Source: Camarhynchus parvulus (taxonomy: Eukaryota > Chordata > Aves > Passeriformes > Thraupidae). From it: 64,000 nucleotides of DNA. This document shows positions 52,701 through 63,290 of this stretch, piece after piece. Location: contig NC_044599.1 of NCBI RefSeq assembly GCF_901933205.1, forward strand, positions 1,686,841 through 1,750,840, written 5' to 3'. The notes beneath the pieces are model-generated. The model worked only from the letters and a program-made list of their open reading frames with translations. It searched no databases and had not been told where the DNA came from. Every line of letters begins with the position of its first letter. The first letter of the stretch is position 1. Both the position numbers and the translations under genes were made by a program.

Positions 52701-55094
52701 ATGGCGAGACGGCCCCGGCAGCAGCAGCAATTCCCGGTGCCAGGGGTGGTGCCAGCATCCAGCATTCCAGCCTGGTTTGGGCACTGCTGGGTGGGAACTG
52801 GGCCATACTGGGAGCACTGGGAATGCTGGAAGCGGGGTCCCCAAGATCGAATCTTATAGGGAGGAGCCACAAACCAAGGCTCAGCCCTGAGCAGGGCCAT
52901 ACTGGGAGCACTGGGAGCGCTGGGAATGGGGTGTTGAGTCCCAAATCCTTCAGGGAGGAGCCACAGACCGAGGCTCAGCTCTGACTGGAAGCACTGGGAG
53001 CACTGGGAATTGAAATGGGCTGTTCAACCCCAAAAACCTTCAGGAAAGAACCATAAACTGGGGTTTGCTCTCACTGGCAGCACTGGGAGCACTGGGAACA
53101 CTGGGAATGGGGTGTTGAGTCCCAAATCCTTCAGGGAGGAGCCAGAGACCGAGGCTCAGCCCTGACTGGAGTCACTGGGAGCACTGGGAATGGAAATGGG
53201 ATGTTCAGCCCTAAAACCTTCAGGAAAGAACCATAAACTGGGGTTTGCTCTCACTGGCAGCACTGGGAGCACTGGGAATGGGGTGTTCAGGCCCAAATCC
53301 TTTAGGGAGAAGCCAAAACCTGAGCTGGGCCATACTGGGAACACTGGGAGAGTCTGGGCAGGGGGACACACCTGTGTTCCCCCCTTTCCCCACCCGCGGA
53401 TGCGTTTCCATCCCATTTTCCAGCCGTGCCCCCTTCCCCCCCGCCCGATGTCATCGCCGTGGGGAAACTGAGGCACGGAGCATTTCGGGGGCATTTTCTC
53501 CAATCTGAGGCCGCAGCTGCCGTTCCCGGGCAGTTCGCGGCTCCTCCCCGGGGCTCGGCGCTGGCTCCGCTCTCATTCCGCTCCCCCCGCGCTGATTTCG
53601 GGGAGGTCAAAACCTCCTCGGCTCGGCTGCGATTGAGGCCGCGGAGCTGCGGGCACCGGGGAGCGGCGGAGCGGGGGGAGAGGAGGGGATGGAGCGGGGG
53701 GAGAGGAAGGAATGGAGCCGGGGAGAGGATTCAGTGCTGAACCCCCCATCTCCAGCATTCCCAGTGCTCCCAGTACCCCTGGTCAGAGCAAACTCCTATT
53801 TATGGCTCTTCCCTAAAGGATTTGGGGCTGAACCCCCCATTTCCAGCATTCCCAGTGCTCCCAGTCACTCCACTCAGGGTTGAATGTCACTTTATGGCTC
53901 CTCCCTAAAGGATTTGGTCCTGGGGACCCCATTCCCAGTGCTCCCGGTCAGAGCAAACCTCACTTTATGGTTCTTCCTGAAGGATTTGGGGCTAAACACC
54001 CCATTTCCAGCATTCCCAGTGCTCCCAGTCACTCCAGTCAGAGCAAATCCCTATTTATGGCTCTTCCCTAAAGGATTTAGGGCTGAACCCCCCATTTCCA
54101 GCATTCCCAGTGCTCCCAGTCACTCCAGTCAGAGCAAACCTTGGTTTATGGTTCCTCCTTGAAGGAGTTAGGGATGAAGCCCTTTCGAGCAGCCCAGGCG
54201 CTCCCAGTCACCCAGTTAGGGCAAATCCCAGTTCCATCCCAGTAAAGGATTTAGGAACCATGTTCCAGTCTATCCCAGTCACCAGGCACAGAAACCTTGG
54301 TTCAGGTTGTCCCAAGGAGGGAGTTTCGTCCCAGTAAGAGAGCCCCCCAGAACTCCGCTCCCCAGTCCATCCCAGTACAAGGAACATGTCCCAGTCCATC
54401 CCAGTAAAAGGGAACAATGTCCCAGACCATCCCAGTCAAAGGGAACAATGTCCCAGTCCATCCCAGTCAAAGGGAACAATGTCCCAGTCCATCCCAGTCA
54501 AAGGGAACAGTGTCCCAGACCATCCCAGTACAAGGAACATGTCCCATTCCATCCCAGTACAAGGGAACAATGTCCCAGTCTATCCCAGAGGGGGACAGGG
54601 GGCCCTGGGAGGAGGAGGAGGGAGAGCATGTCCCAGTCCAGCCCAGTAGGAATGGAGCTAGGGGCTCCCTAGGAGGAGGATGAGGATGATGAGGGGGCCC
54701 TGGAGGGGGAGGAGGAGGATGAGGGGGCCCTGGAGGAAGGCTGAGGAGGATGAGGAGGGTGAGGATGATGAGGGGGCCCTGGAGGAGGAGGATGAGGAGG
54801 ATGAGGGGTCCTGGAGCGAGGAGGAGGAGGATGAGGGGGCTGAGGGGGGCTGGGAGGAGAGGAGGGTGAGGATGATGAGGGGGCCCTGGGAGGAGAGGAT
54901 GAGGAGGACAAGGATGATGAGGAGGATGAGGGGGCCCTGGAGGAAGGATGAGGAGGATGAGGATGATGAGGGGGCCCTGGGAGGGAGGATGAGGGGGGTG
55001 AGGAGGATGAGGGGGCCCTGGAGGAAGGCTGACTCACCCCGGGGTGCCGTTTGACGTGGCGGGAGAAGATCCCTCCGCGCAGGGGACCCTTCAT
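49792..55094 (-). CDS. NDUFA4L2: NDUFA4L2, NDUFA4-like 2 (cytochrome-c-oxidase-associated mitochondrial protein)
   Basis: Small inner-mitochondrial-membrane paralogue of NDUFA4. In mammals it is induced by HIF-1 and lowers respiration in hypoxia. Minus-strand exons: 55094-55038 ([19 protein letters not shown]), 51210-51122, 50209-50149 and 49848-49792 (TGA at 49794-49792). They give 264 nt, 87 residues, the same length as human. Features: basic N-terminus ending KRHPG, one membrane helix ([20 protein letters not shown]), then [50 protein letters not shown] and LAVSTDYK are family hallmarks. The 2-like assignment over NDUFA4 rests on synteny with SHMT2 and the YLVRLAL-SPDV stretch. GTGGCC lies just before the ATG; the next upstream codons give no better start. 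Confidence 0.95.
49880..49990 (+). repeat. CAGTGTCACTGCAGCCCCCC minisatellite, NDUFA4L2 intron 3
   Basis: Six or so 20-bp units immediately beside the exon-4 acceptor (minus strand). Confidence 0.9.
50580..51115 (+). repeat. CCCAGGTGTGCCCCAGGTGT minisatellite, NDUFA4L2 intron 2
   Basis: Many GTGCCCCAGGTGACTCCCAG units of 11-23 bp. A perfect C/G inverted run lies at 50725-50752. Three embedded echoes of the exon-2 donor region occur (50679, 50782, 50890). Confidence 0.92.
50782..50909 (-). pseudogene. echoes of the NDUFA4L2 exon-2 end with donor
   Basis: On the minus strand, GATGTCAG|GTATGGC-like ends recur with starts at 50782 and 50890, and more weakly near 50679. The real junction is at 51122. 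Offsets are 340, 232 and about 443 bp. Each keeps about 20 bp of exon and the GT. Confidence 0.88.
51500..52350 (+). repeat. CAGTGCTCCCAGTCAGGGCT array, forward arm, NDUFA4L2 intron 1
   Basis: About nine copies of a 90-130-bp unit: TTTGTGGCTCCTCCCTGAAG, GATTTGGGGCTGAGCACCCC, ATTTCCAGCATTCCCAGTGC. The same family appears inverted at 52750-53340 and forward again at 53740-54180. Confidence 0.93.
52600..52740. promoter_or_regulatory. candidate conserved element rich in TAATTA, between inverted arrays
   Basis: CAGCCTCTAATTATCCTGCC, GCTAATTACTGCCAGGCG and TTAATTACCCAGGCGG give three homeodomain-type cores within 60 bp. A GCGGCGGCGGCAGCAG stretch follows. Non-repetitive. Confidence 0.45.
52750..53340 (-). 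repeat. inverted copy of the 51500-52350 array
   Basis: Plus-strand units read ACTGGGAGCACTGGGAATGG, GGGAGGAGCCACAAACC and GAGGCTCAGCCCTGA. This is the reverse complement of the forward array; five to six copies. Confidence 0.93.
53490..53700. promoter_or_regulatory. CpG island inside NDUFA4L2 intron 1
   Basis: Unique, CpG-dense sequence (GCTGCCGTTCCCGGGCAG, GGCTCGGCTGCGATTGAGG). It could be an intronic promoter or enhancer. I see no open frame with known homology. Confidence 0.35.
53740..54180 (+). repeat. second forward block of the 51500 repeat family
   Basis: Four copies with TTTATGGCTCTTCCCTAAAG and CATTTCCAGCATTCCCAGTG. Confidence 0.92.
54365..54560 (+). repeat. 31-bp CCCAGTCCATCCCAGTCAAA minisatellite
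   Basis: Six units ending GGGAACAATGT or AAGGAACATGT. Confidence 0.93.
54660..55030 (+). repeat. GAGGATGAGGAGG purine array next to NDUFA4L2 exon 1
   Basis: Runs of GAGGAGGATGAGG and GATGAGGGGGCCCTGGAGGA with a ~60-70-bp period. It ends 7 bp before the exon-1 donor (minus strand). Confidence 0.93.
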
Positions 55095-55260
55095 GGCCAC
55101 GCTGGGATCGCTCCGGCCGCTGCCGAGCTCCGAGCGAGGCTGGACCGGGGCTGGGCAGGAGGCGAGGGAGGGACCGGGAGGGGAGGGACGGCTGGGGACA
55201 GCCCGGGGACAGCCCGGGGACAGCCCGGGGACAGCCCGGGGACACCCAGAATCTCACGGT
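55095..55260 (-). promoter_or_regulatory. NDUFA4L2: NDUFA4L2 promoter/5'UTR region
   Basis: CpG-rich sequence directly upstream (minus strand) of the ATG. It contains a five-fold GGGGACAGCCC repeat (about 55194-55240) and GC-rich GGGAGGGGAGGG runs. No TATA box recognised. The AT-rich island begins immediately beyond. Confidence 0.5.
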
Positions 55261-56450
55261 TTGACGGATAAAGTCGTGGCAAACTTGGTACTGATGCACT
55301 TGGAACCCATTCATGCCAGACAAAATATTGATTATTTTTATTTAAATTCCATTTTACGCATTCTCTTTTTTTTATCTTGACATTTTTGGGTTTTTTTAAA
55401 TCAAATAATTAAATTATTTTTAATCTATGGTTAATTAATATATTGTTTAATATATGGTTTAAATAATTTTCGCTTTCAATAAAGTCATGGCAAACTTGGC
55501 ACTGATGCACTTTGACCCCATTCATGCCAGACATATATATATATATATATATATAATATATATAATTTTATCATTTTATCATATATATATTATATACATA
55601 TATTATTTTATCATTTACTATTTACATTTCACATTTACATTTTATCATTTACTAGTTAAATTCCATTTTACGCATTCTTTTTTTTTTTATCTTGGTATTT
55701 TTTTTTAATCAAATAATTAAATTATTTTTTAATCCAATAATTAAACCCTATTATATCCCTACATTATGCAAATCACTTGTCATCAATACACTTTGACCCC
55801 ATTCATGAAAGACAACAGATAGCATAATGGTTGCCAGACATATTAATTATTTTATCATTTACTATTTAAATTCCATTTTATGCTTTTTTTTTTTTATCTT
55901 AACATTTTTGGGGTTTTTTTAATCAAACAATTAAATTATTTTTAATATATGGTTAATTAATATATTTTTAAATATAGGGTTTAAATAATTAAACCATATA
56001 TCCCTACATTAATCCAAATCACTTGTCATCAATACACTTTCAATTAACCTTCCTCTATATTTCCTAATTTATCATGGTGGTTTGTATTTTTGTTTGGTTT
56101 TTTGCGGGGGGGGTTTAGTTCTGTGTCTGTTTGGGGGTGCTTGTGGAGTGATGATGATGATGGTTGATTATTGGTTTTGATAATATAGAATTAATATATA
56201 TATATATATAATTATATACATAATTATATAATAATAGGAAATATAGAGGAAGGCTAATTGAAAGTGTATTAATAATAACGACAATAACCAAATGTCATCA
56301 TCACTCCATAACCAACCCCAAACAAACACAGAATTAACCCCAGAAATAACCCCCCCCCAAAAAAACCCCAAAAACCCACAAAAATACAAACCATGATCAT
56401 AAATCACCAACCATCAAATTAAATTTTACGGTTTTTGTAGCTTATAAAAT
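55260..56450. repeat. 1.2-kb AT-rich island with direct and inverted duplications
   Basis: GTCATGGCAAACTTGGCACTGATGC-like blocks recur near 55272, 55484 and, partly, 55780. Between them lie TTAAATTCCATTTTACGCAT and TTTTTAATCAAATAATT repeats. (AT)n microsatellites lie at 55535-55600 and 56190-56225. The segment at 56029-56180 recurs inverted at about 56236-56405. No coding or LTR signature; origin unknown. Confidence 0.8.
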
Positions 56451-56579
56451 CATGACACCCCGGGGACAGGGCCAGCAGGGAGGAAGAGGAAGGTTGGACA
56501 CCAAATTCGGCTCCCATCGCTCGTTCCGGCCTCGATCCCAAACCCCAGGGGTGACCCCGATGTCTGAGGGGGCTGGGGA

Positions 56580-57870
56580 GGGACCCCCGGTGTGCCCACC
56601 CATGGGGGAAGGTCTGGGGGGGACCCTCACCCCCAAATTCAAGAGTTTTGGGGAGGGTCTGGGGGTCTGGGTAGATCTTGACTACAAAATTCAAGGATCA
56701 GGGGGGCACCCAGGGGTCTGGGGGTGACCTTCACCCCAAATGGGGAGGGTCTGGGGCTCTGGGTGACTTTCCCTACAAAATCTGGGGAGCCTGAGGAGCA
56801 CACAGGAGTCTGGGGGGGACCCTCACCCCAAAATCCAGGAGTTGTGGGGAGGATCTGGGGGTCTGGGTAGATCTTGACTATAAAATTTTGGGATCCAGGG
56901 GGGCACCCAAAGGTATGGGGAGACTCTCACCCCAAAATTCAGGGGTCCAGGGGAACCCAGATGTCTGGGAGGGGTCTGGGGGGACCCTCACCCCAAAATC
57001 CAGGAGTTTAAGGGAGGGTCTGGGGCTCTGGGTGACTTTCACTATAAAATTTGGGGAGCCTGAGGGGGCACACAGGAGTCTGGGGGGACCCTCACCCCAA
57101 AATCCAGGAGTTATGGGAAGGGTCGAGGGGTCTGGGTGACTTTCACTATAAAATTTAGCGAGCCTGAGGGGTACACAGGGGTCTGGGGGACCTTCACCCC
57201 AAAATCCAGGAGTTATGGGAAGGGTTCTGGGTAGAACCTCACAAAATTTCGGGATCCAGGGGGCACACAGGGGTCTGGGGGGACCCTCACCCCAAAATCC
57301 AGAGGACTCAAGTCAAGGGAGACCACGAAAATCACAAATCCATAAAAATCAGAGATCAAGGGAGCTGCCAGGGGCCTGGGGGAGGCACCCCGAGGGTCTG
57401 GGGGGGTCCGGGAGGGGCACCCCGAGATTCTAGGGATGTCCTGGGGGGCCCCTCGAGGGTCAGGGGGGACCCTCACCCCAAAATCCAGGAGTTGTGGGGA
57501 GGGTCTGGGGGTCTGGATAGACTTTCACTACAAAATTCAGGGATCCAAGGTCTGGGGGGGGCCTCACCCCAAAATCCAGGAGTTATGGGGAAGGTTCTGG
57601 GTAGACCTTGGTAGAAATTCAGAGATCCAGGGGGGCACCCAAAGGTATGGGGGGACCCTCACCCCAAAATTCAGGGGTTCAGGGGAACCCAGATGTCTGG
57701 GAGGGATCTGGGGGGACCCTCACCCCAAAATCCAGGAGTTATGGGGAAGGTTCTGGGGGTCTGGGTAGATCTTCAATACAAAATTTAGGGATCCAGGGGG
57801 GGCACTCAGGCGTCTGGGAGGACCCTCACCCCAAATGGGGAGGGTCTGGGGGTCTGGGTAGATTTTGACT
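56580..57870 (+). repeat. CCCTCACCCCAAAATCCAGG minisatellite upstream of NDUFA4L2
   Basis: About 17 copies of a 60-120-bp unit combining CTGGGGGGACCCTCACCCC, AAAATCCAGGAGTTATGGGG and GGTCTGGGTAGATCTTGACT. Confidence 0.93.
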
Positions 57871-57919
57871 ACAAAATTCAGGGATCAGGGGGGGCTGGGG
57901 TTGGCCGGGGATGAGGAGG

Positions 57920-58240
57920 GGGTTCGGTTTGGCAGCCGCAGCATCGCTGGGTTATTTTACAACCGCTCCTCAAATATTATTCAAGATGAAGGAGAATCAC
58001 GGCTGCCGCTGCCGGGAGCGAGCCGGGGCCGTGGCTGGGAATTTATCACCGGGAATTGGGGGCCCCCCCCGCGCTCCCCCCGCGGCACGGAGCGGTGATG
58101 AAGTGCTTCATTAATGGGAGATGCTGCGGCTCGGCACGGACGTGCCCGCACCTGAGCGCTCCGCTGCTGCCTGCGAGGCGTTCAGCGCCTCCCCCCGAGG
58201 CTGTACAGGGCTCCAGGATCCTTTCTGAGTCACAAATTCA
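57920..58240. promoter_or_regulatory. candidate conserved non-coding element
   Basis: Unique sequence between two arrays: GGGTTATTTTACAACCGC, CTCAAATATTATTCAAGATG, GAAGTGCTTCATTAATGGGA and CpG-rich flanks. Confidence 0.4.
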
Positions 58241-58985
58241 GCTGGAAAAATCCACAGAGCCCCCACCCCGGATCCACAGAGCCCCCCCGGATCCCTTGTG
58301 ATCCATAAATTCAATGGGAAAAATCCACAGAGCCCCCCCTGGATCCCTCCTAATCCACAAATCCAATGGGCAAAAGCCACAGAGCCCCCCCGGATCCATA
58401 AATCCAATGGGAAAATCTACAGAGCCTCCCTGGATCCACAGAGCCTCCCCGGATCCATAAATCCATCGGGAAAAATCCACAGAGCCCCCCCGGATCCATA
58501 AATCTACAGAGCCCTCCCGGATCCCTTCTGATCCACACAGAAAATGGGAAAAATCCACAGAGCCTCCCCGGATCCCTCGTAATCCACAAATCCAATGGGA
58601 AAAATCCACAGAGCCTCCCCGGATCCATAAATCCAGTGGCATAAATTCACAGAGCCCCCCCATGAATCCACAGAGCCGCCCTGGATCCCTCCTGATTCAC
58701 AAATTCAGAGGGAAAAATCCACAGAGCCCCCACTGGATCCACAAATCCAACGGGGAAAAATCCACAGAGCCCCCTCAGATCCATAAACTCAGTGGGGAAA
58801 ATCCACAGAGCGCCCCCAGACCCCTCCAGATCCACACAGGCAAAGAATCAAATCCGCAGCCCCCTCCAGGATCCCTCCAGTTTCACAAATCCAATGGGAA
58901 AAGTCCTCAAACCTCCCCCTCGGATCCACAAATCCAACGGGAAAAATTCACAGAGCCCCCTCTGGATCCACAGAGTCCCCCCCGT
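58230..58985 (+). repeat. ~40-bp AATCCACAGAGCCCCCCCGG minisatellite
   Basis: About 20 units: AATCCACAGAGCCCCCC, GGATCCATAAATCCAATGGG, AAAA. Many carry GGATCC. Confidence 0.93.
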
Positions 58986-59049
58986 CCCCATCCCAGCCCC
59001 ACCCACCCCATGGGACGAGGCCACAACTCCGCCAGATCCCTCCCAACCC

Positions 59050-59345
59050 TACAATTGTAGGGAACCCTACAGCCCCAGGGAACCCTACAATTGTAGGAAA
59101 CCCTACAGCCCCAGGGAATCCTACAAACCCAGGCAATCCTACAGCCCCAGGGAACCCTACAATTGTAGGAAACCCTACAGCCCCAGGGAATCCTACAAAC
59201 TCAGGCAATCCTACAATCCCAGGCAATCCTAAACCCCAGGAAATCCTACAACCCCAGCTAACCCTACAACCCCAGAGAAACCTACAATTGTAGGGAACCC
59301 TACAATCCCAGGGAACCCTACAACCCCAGGGAATCCTACAACCCC
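59050..59345 (+). repeat. CCCTACAATTGTAGGG palindromic minisatellite
   Basis: Units of about 18-21 bp (AACCCTACAATTGTAGG, AACCCTACAGCCCCAGGG). The 16-bp perfect palindrome CCCTACAATTGTAGGG occurs intact near 59048 and 59282, with partial forms between. Confidence 0.9.
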
Positions 59346-59639
59346 CCCAGCCCCTCCCAGCTGTGCCCCCCAAATTTTGGGGGACCCCCCGCGTGACCCT
59401 CGGTGTTTTTGGGCCCTTCCCAAAGGGGAAGTTCCCTCCCTTCCCAAAGGGTCCGGTTCCCTCCAGAGCCACAATTCCCAGGGGATTTTAGCTTGGCGGG
59501 ATGGAAACCGCCATAAAAAAATTCATCCCGAGGAAAACAAACCAACAAACAAGAAACGAAGAGCCGGGAATTAAATGGAGAATTAAGGGAGAATTAACGG
59601 GTAATTAACGGGATGGATTAATTGTGTAACCTCACTGGA

Positions 59640-60000
59640 TGCGCTCTGGGATCAGCCCCGGCGCGATCCCGAGGGACACCGATGGGCGTCACACCGCAGC
59701 ACTATCGCGACATGTCGCGATTGGCACGGCCCGATAACGGGGGAACAGCCGCGGCCCTGCCAGCGTGATGTCACACCTTCTCCCGTGACGTCATCGACGC
59801 CCGTGACGTCATCTATTCCAGTGACGTCACCACCCCCTCCTCGCTCCTGTCCCGATCGCGACACGGCCCCGATCGCGACACGGCCCCGATGGCGCCCAGC
59901 CAGGCCCGGCAGCATCCATCAGCCATCGGGCTGGCAGCGGCACTGAGGAGTCATTAACGGCCTAATTGCGCTCATTAATCACCGAGCGAGCGGCACCGGG
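59640..60000. promoter_or_regulatory. CpG-rich regulatory cluster with three CRE palindromes
   Basis: TGACGTCA occurs at 59786, 59804 and 59822, exactly 18 bp apart, with a variant TGATGTCA at 59766. ATCGCGACATGTCGCGAT (59704-59721) is an 18-bp perfect palindrome; GATCGCGACACGGCCCC repeats twice further on. TAATTGCGCTCATTAATCAC follows. Full CRE sites bind CREB/ATF. No adjacent exon was found, so the target gene is unknown. Confidence 0.6.
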
Positions 60001-60049
60001 AGAGCCCCGAGCCGAGGCACGGCCGCGGGGCGCGGGGGCACCCCCGGAT

Positions 60050-60660
60050 CCGGACAGCCCCAAACCCGGACACCCCCAAACCCTGACAGCCCCGAACATT
60101 GACAGTCCCGGATCCGGACACCCCCGGACCTTGGTACCCCCAAACATTGACACCCCCCGATCCGGACACCTCCGCACCCCAAAACTCCCGGATCTTGATA
60201 CCCCCAAACACTGACACATTGATACCCCAAAACACTGACACCGCCGGATCCTGAAAACCCCAGATCCCTGACACCCCCAGATCTTGACACCCCCACACCC
60301 TGAAACCCCAAGAATCTGCATCCTCCAGACCCCTGACACCCCCAAACCCTTGACACCCTCAAACCCTTGACACCCCCAAACCCTTGGCACCCCCAGTGTT
60401 GCTGCAAAAGCCTCCCCCCTCTGCTGGGGGGGTTTGGGGGAGTCAAGGAAGATCCTGGGGAGCTGGGGGTGATCGTGGGGAATTGGGGGGTGGTTCTGTG
60501 GAACTGGGGTGCTCCTGGGGATCCAGGGAAGATCCTGGAGAGCTGGGGGTGCTCCCGGGGAGTTGTGGGTGCTCTTGGGGAGTTCGGGGTGATCCTAGGG
60601 AACTAGGGGTGCTCCTGGGGATCTGGGGGGGCTCCCAGGGAGCTGGGGGGGTTTCAGCTC
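60050..60660 (+). repeat. ACACCCCCAAACCCTGACA and GGGGAGCTGGGGGTGATCCT minisatellites
   Basis: Two adjacent arrays: 60050-60395 with 14-18-bp units and 60440-60655 with ~25-bp units. Confidence 0.88.
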
Positions 60661-60889
60661 AGCCGTGGCAGTGAAGCCATTCCTGGAGCTGACCCCACAA
60701 TGCTCCAGCCCGCGCTATCGATTCTCTTTTCCGTAATTGTCCTCAGCCGTGTCCCCGCCGGGGCCGCGGGTTCCCCGCCCGCGCCGTCAATAACCGGGGC
60801 TGCAACCGGGGCTGCAACCGGGGCAGCAACTGAGCCGCGATTGAATCAACACAACGGCCCCGTCCTTCGTCTGCCAGACACACCGGGGG

Positions 60890-61075
60890 GCTGAGAGCAC
60901 ACGGCTGGGACACGGATACACAGCTGGGACACAAATACACATGGCTGGGACACAAATACACATGGCTGGGACACAGCTGGGACATGGCAGGGACACACGG
61001 CTGGGACAGGGTTACACATGGCTGGGACAACACATACCTGGGACACGCACACCCCCTCCTGGGACACGCATGAAC
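60890..61075 (+). repeat. GGCTGGGACACAAATACACA minisatellite
   Basis: About nine units of 14-23 bp, diverging into further ACACG-type units to about 61160. Confidence 0.85.
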
Positions 61076-61275
61076 ACATCGGACACACCCGCGCAAGGTG
61101 AGACACCTGCACACGTTGAGACACGCGTGCACAGGCGGGGACACGTGCACCTGCATCAGACACACGCACGGCACGGACAGCCCTGTGTCCGTGAGGGCGG
61201 GTCCGCTCCCGCAGGGTCCCGGTCCGGTTCCTCCGGTTCCTCCCGGTTCCTCTCGGGCCAGCGGGAGGCCTGCGG

Positions 61276-61289
61276 TGCCCTCTGGTGGC
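61276..61289 (-). promoter_or_regulatory. CTCF-like site, minus orientation
   Basis: The minus strand reads GCCACCAGAGGGCA, a textbook CTCF core. It lies in a unique CpG-rich segment (61180-61390) and is convergent with the site at 17547. Confidence 0.6.
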
Positions 61290-61379
61290 GGCGGCGGGGC
61301 TCGGCCCGGGGGCACCGGCACCGTGCGGGCACCGGGAAGGGGCAGAGGGGCACTCGGCAGCGCGGGGCACGGCTGGGCC

Positions 61380-61660
61380 CTGCACCCGCAGAACCCTTCT
61401 CCTCCTTCCCCTTCCCCTTCTCCTTCTTTTCCTCCTTCTCTTCTCCTTCCTTTCTCCATCTCCTTCTCCTCTTCCCCTTCCCTTTCTCCTCCTTCTTTCT
61501 CTTCATTTTCCTCCTTCTCCTCCTCCTTCCCCTTCTCCTCCTTTTCCTCCTCCTCCTTCTTCCTTCCCTTCTCCTTCTTTTCCTTCTTCCCCTTCTCCTT
61601 TTCCTCCTCCTTCTCCTTTTCCTTCTGCTCCTTCTCCTTCAATCCATCTCTTTATTCTCC
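61380..61660 (+). repeat. CTTCTCCTCCTTCC pyrimidine tract
   Basis: Almost pure C/T for 280 bp; potential triplex-forming DNA. Confidence 0.93.
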
Positions 61661-61734
61661 TCCTGCTCCTGCAGCTGGCACAGGAACGAGGAACTTCCAG
61701 CAGCCACAGACCCCCCCTCCATGACCACTCTGAT

Positions 61735-61885
61735 CCCACTCAGACCCCCAGCACCAGGGCAGGGACCCCAAAACCAAAGTGACACCCGCCCTGTCCCCAT
61801 GTCACCCCCAGCACCAGGGCAGGGACCCCAAAACCAAAGTGACACCCCCCCTGTCCCCATGTCACCCCCAGCCCAGCGTGGGGAC
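61735..61885 (+). repeat. ~60-bp tandem repeat, 2.5 copies
   Basis: CAGCACCAGGGCAGGGACCC, CAAAACCAAAGTGACACCC, CTGTCCCCATGTCACCCC. Confidence 0.85.
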
Positions 61886-62164
61886 ACCACGAGCACATTT
61901 GGGGGTTCCCACCTCCCACATCCTCTCCAGCCCCCCCGTTTCCCCCCTCCCCAGCCCCGCTGACTGAATCCAGAGCCTCCAAAATCAATTCCCATCCCCG
62001 CCAGGACACGCCGAGAAGGCAACAAATCACAAATCACGGCGGCGGCGGCGGCTCCGCAGCCCCAGCGCCTCATTTTTCTTCCTGAACTCCATAATAAGAA
62101 ATCAATGGCAGACGCCGAGCTCCCGGTGCAGCTCCCTCGGGATGGGCGACACCGAGTCCTCCCC

Positions 62165-62455
62165 CAGCCTCAAATCCCAGATTCTCCCACCTCCAAAATC
62201 TCCGGTTCCCCCACCCCAAATTCTCAATTAGCCCAGCCTCAAATTCCTGGGTTCCCCCAGCCTCAAATCCCAGGTTCCCCCATCCCCAAATCCCGAATTG
62301 CTCCAGCCTTAAATTCTGGATTCCCCCAGCCTCAAATCTCGAATTCTTCCACCCCCAAATCCCAGATTCCCCCACCCCAAACCCGGGCTTCCCCTACCCC
62401 CAAATTCCGAATTCCCCCAGCCCCAAATCCGGGGTTCCCCCAGCCCCAAATCTGG
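62165..62455 (+). repeat. CCCCCAGCCTCAAATCCCAG minisatellite
   Basis: About 12 units of 20-25 bp. Confidence 0.92.
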
Positions 62456-62579
62456 GGGGAATGGGGAGCCCCAAAAGATCCCTGAGAAATCGTGGGAGGG
62501 GGATCCAAGCCCACCATGGAGCAGGGGACAGAGCCCAGTGGGGATTTCAGCCAGTCCAGGAGCACAGAGGGTGGGGAAG

Positions 62580-63290
62580 GTGGGATCGGGGGATGGGGTG
62601 GGATCCAGGAGCAGGTGGGATCTGGGGGGGTGGGATCTGGGGGGGTGGGATTCAGGGAATGGGTTGGATCTGGGGCACAGGGGGTGGGATCCAAGGGGAA
62701 GAGATGGATCCAGGAGGAGAGTGGAATTCAAGGACCAGATGGGATCTGGCAGGGTGGGATCCAGGGAATGAGTTGGATTCAGGGACCAGGTGGGATCCAG
62801 GGAAGATGGAATCTAGGGACCAGGTGGAATCCATGGAGAGGGTTGGATTTGGGGTACAGGTGGGATCCAGGGGGAAGATGGAATCCAGGAGGTGAGCAGA
62901 ATCCAGGGACAAGGTGAGCTCCAGGAGGTGGGTTGGATCCAGGGAACAGGTGGGATCCAGGGAATGGATTGGATTCAGGGTAGAGGTGGGCTCCAGGAGG
63001 AAAATGGAATCCAGGGGCAGGTGGAATCCATGGAGAGGGTTGGATTTGGGGGATGGGTTGGATCCAGGGAAGATGGAATCCAGAGAAAAGGTGGAATCCA
63101 TGGAGAGGGTTGGATTTGGGGTACAGGTGGGCTCCAAGGGATGGGCTGGATTCAGGGGCAGGTGGAGCACATGGAAAGGGTTGAATCTGGGGTACAGGTG
63201 GGATCCGGGGGATGGGTTGAATCCAGGGCCAGGTGGCTCCAGGGAAGATGGGATCCACGGAGAAGGTTGGATCCAAGGCCAGGTGTCTCC
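62580..63290 (+). repeat. GGTGGGATCCAGGGAATGGG minisatellite
   Basis: About 35 units of 18-22 bp (GGTGGGATCCAGGGAAGATG, GGTTGGATTTGGGGTACAGG) with a higher-order period near 100 bp. Confidence 0.93.

Noticed and set aside
55046..55056. Hypoxia-response core ACGTG near the NDUFA4L2 start
   Set aside because: It lies inside coding exon 1 and is a 5-bp match expected by chance. It does not by itself support HIF regulation.
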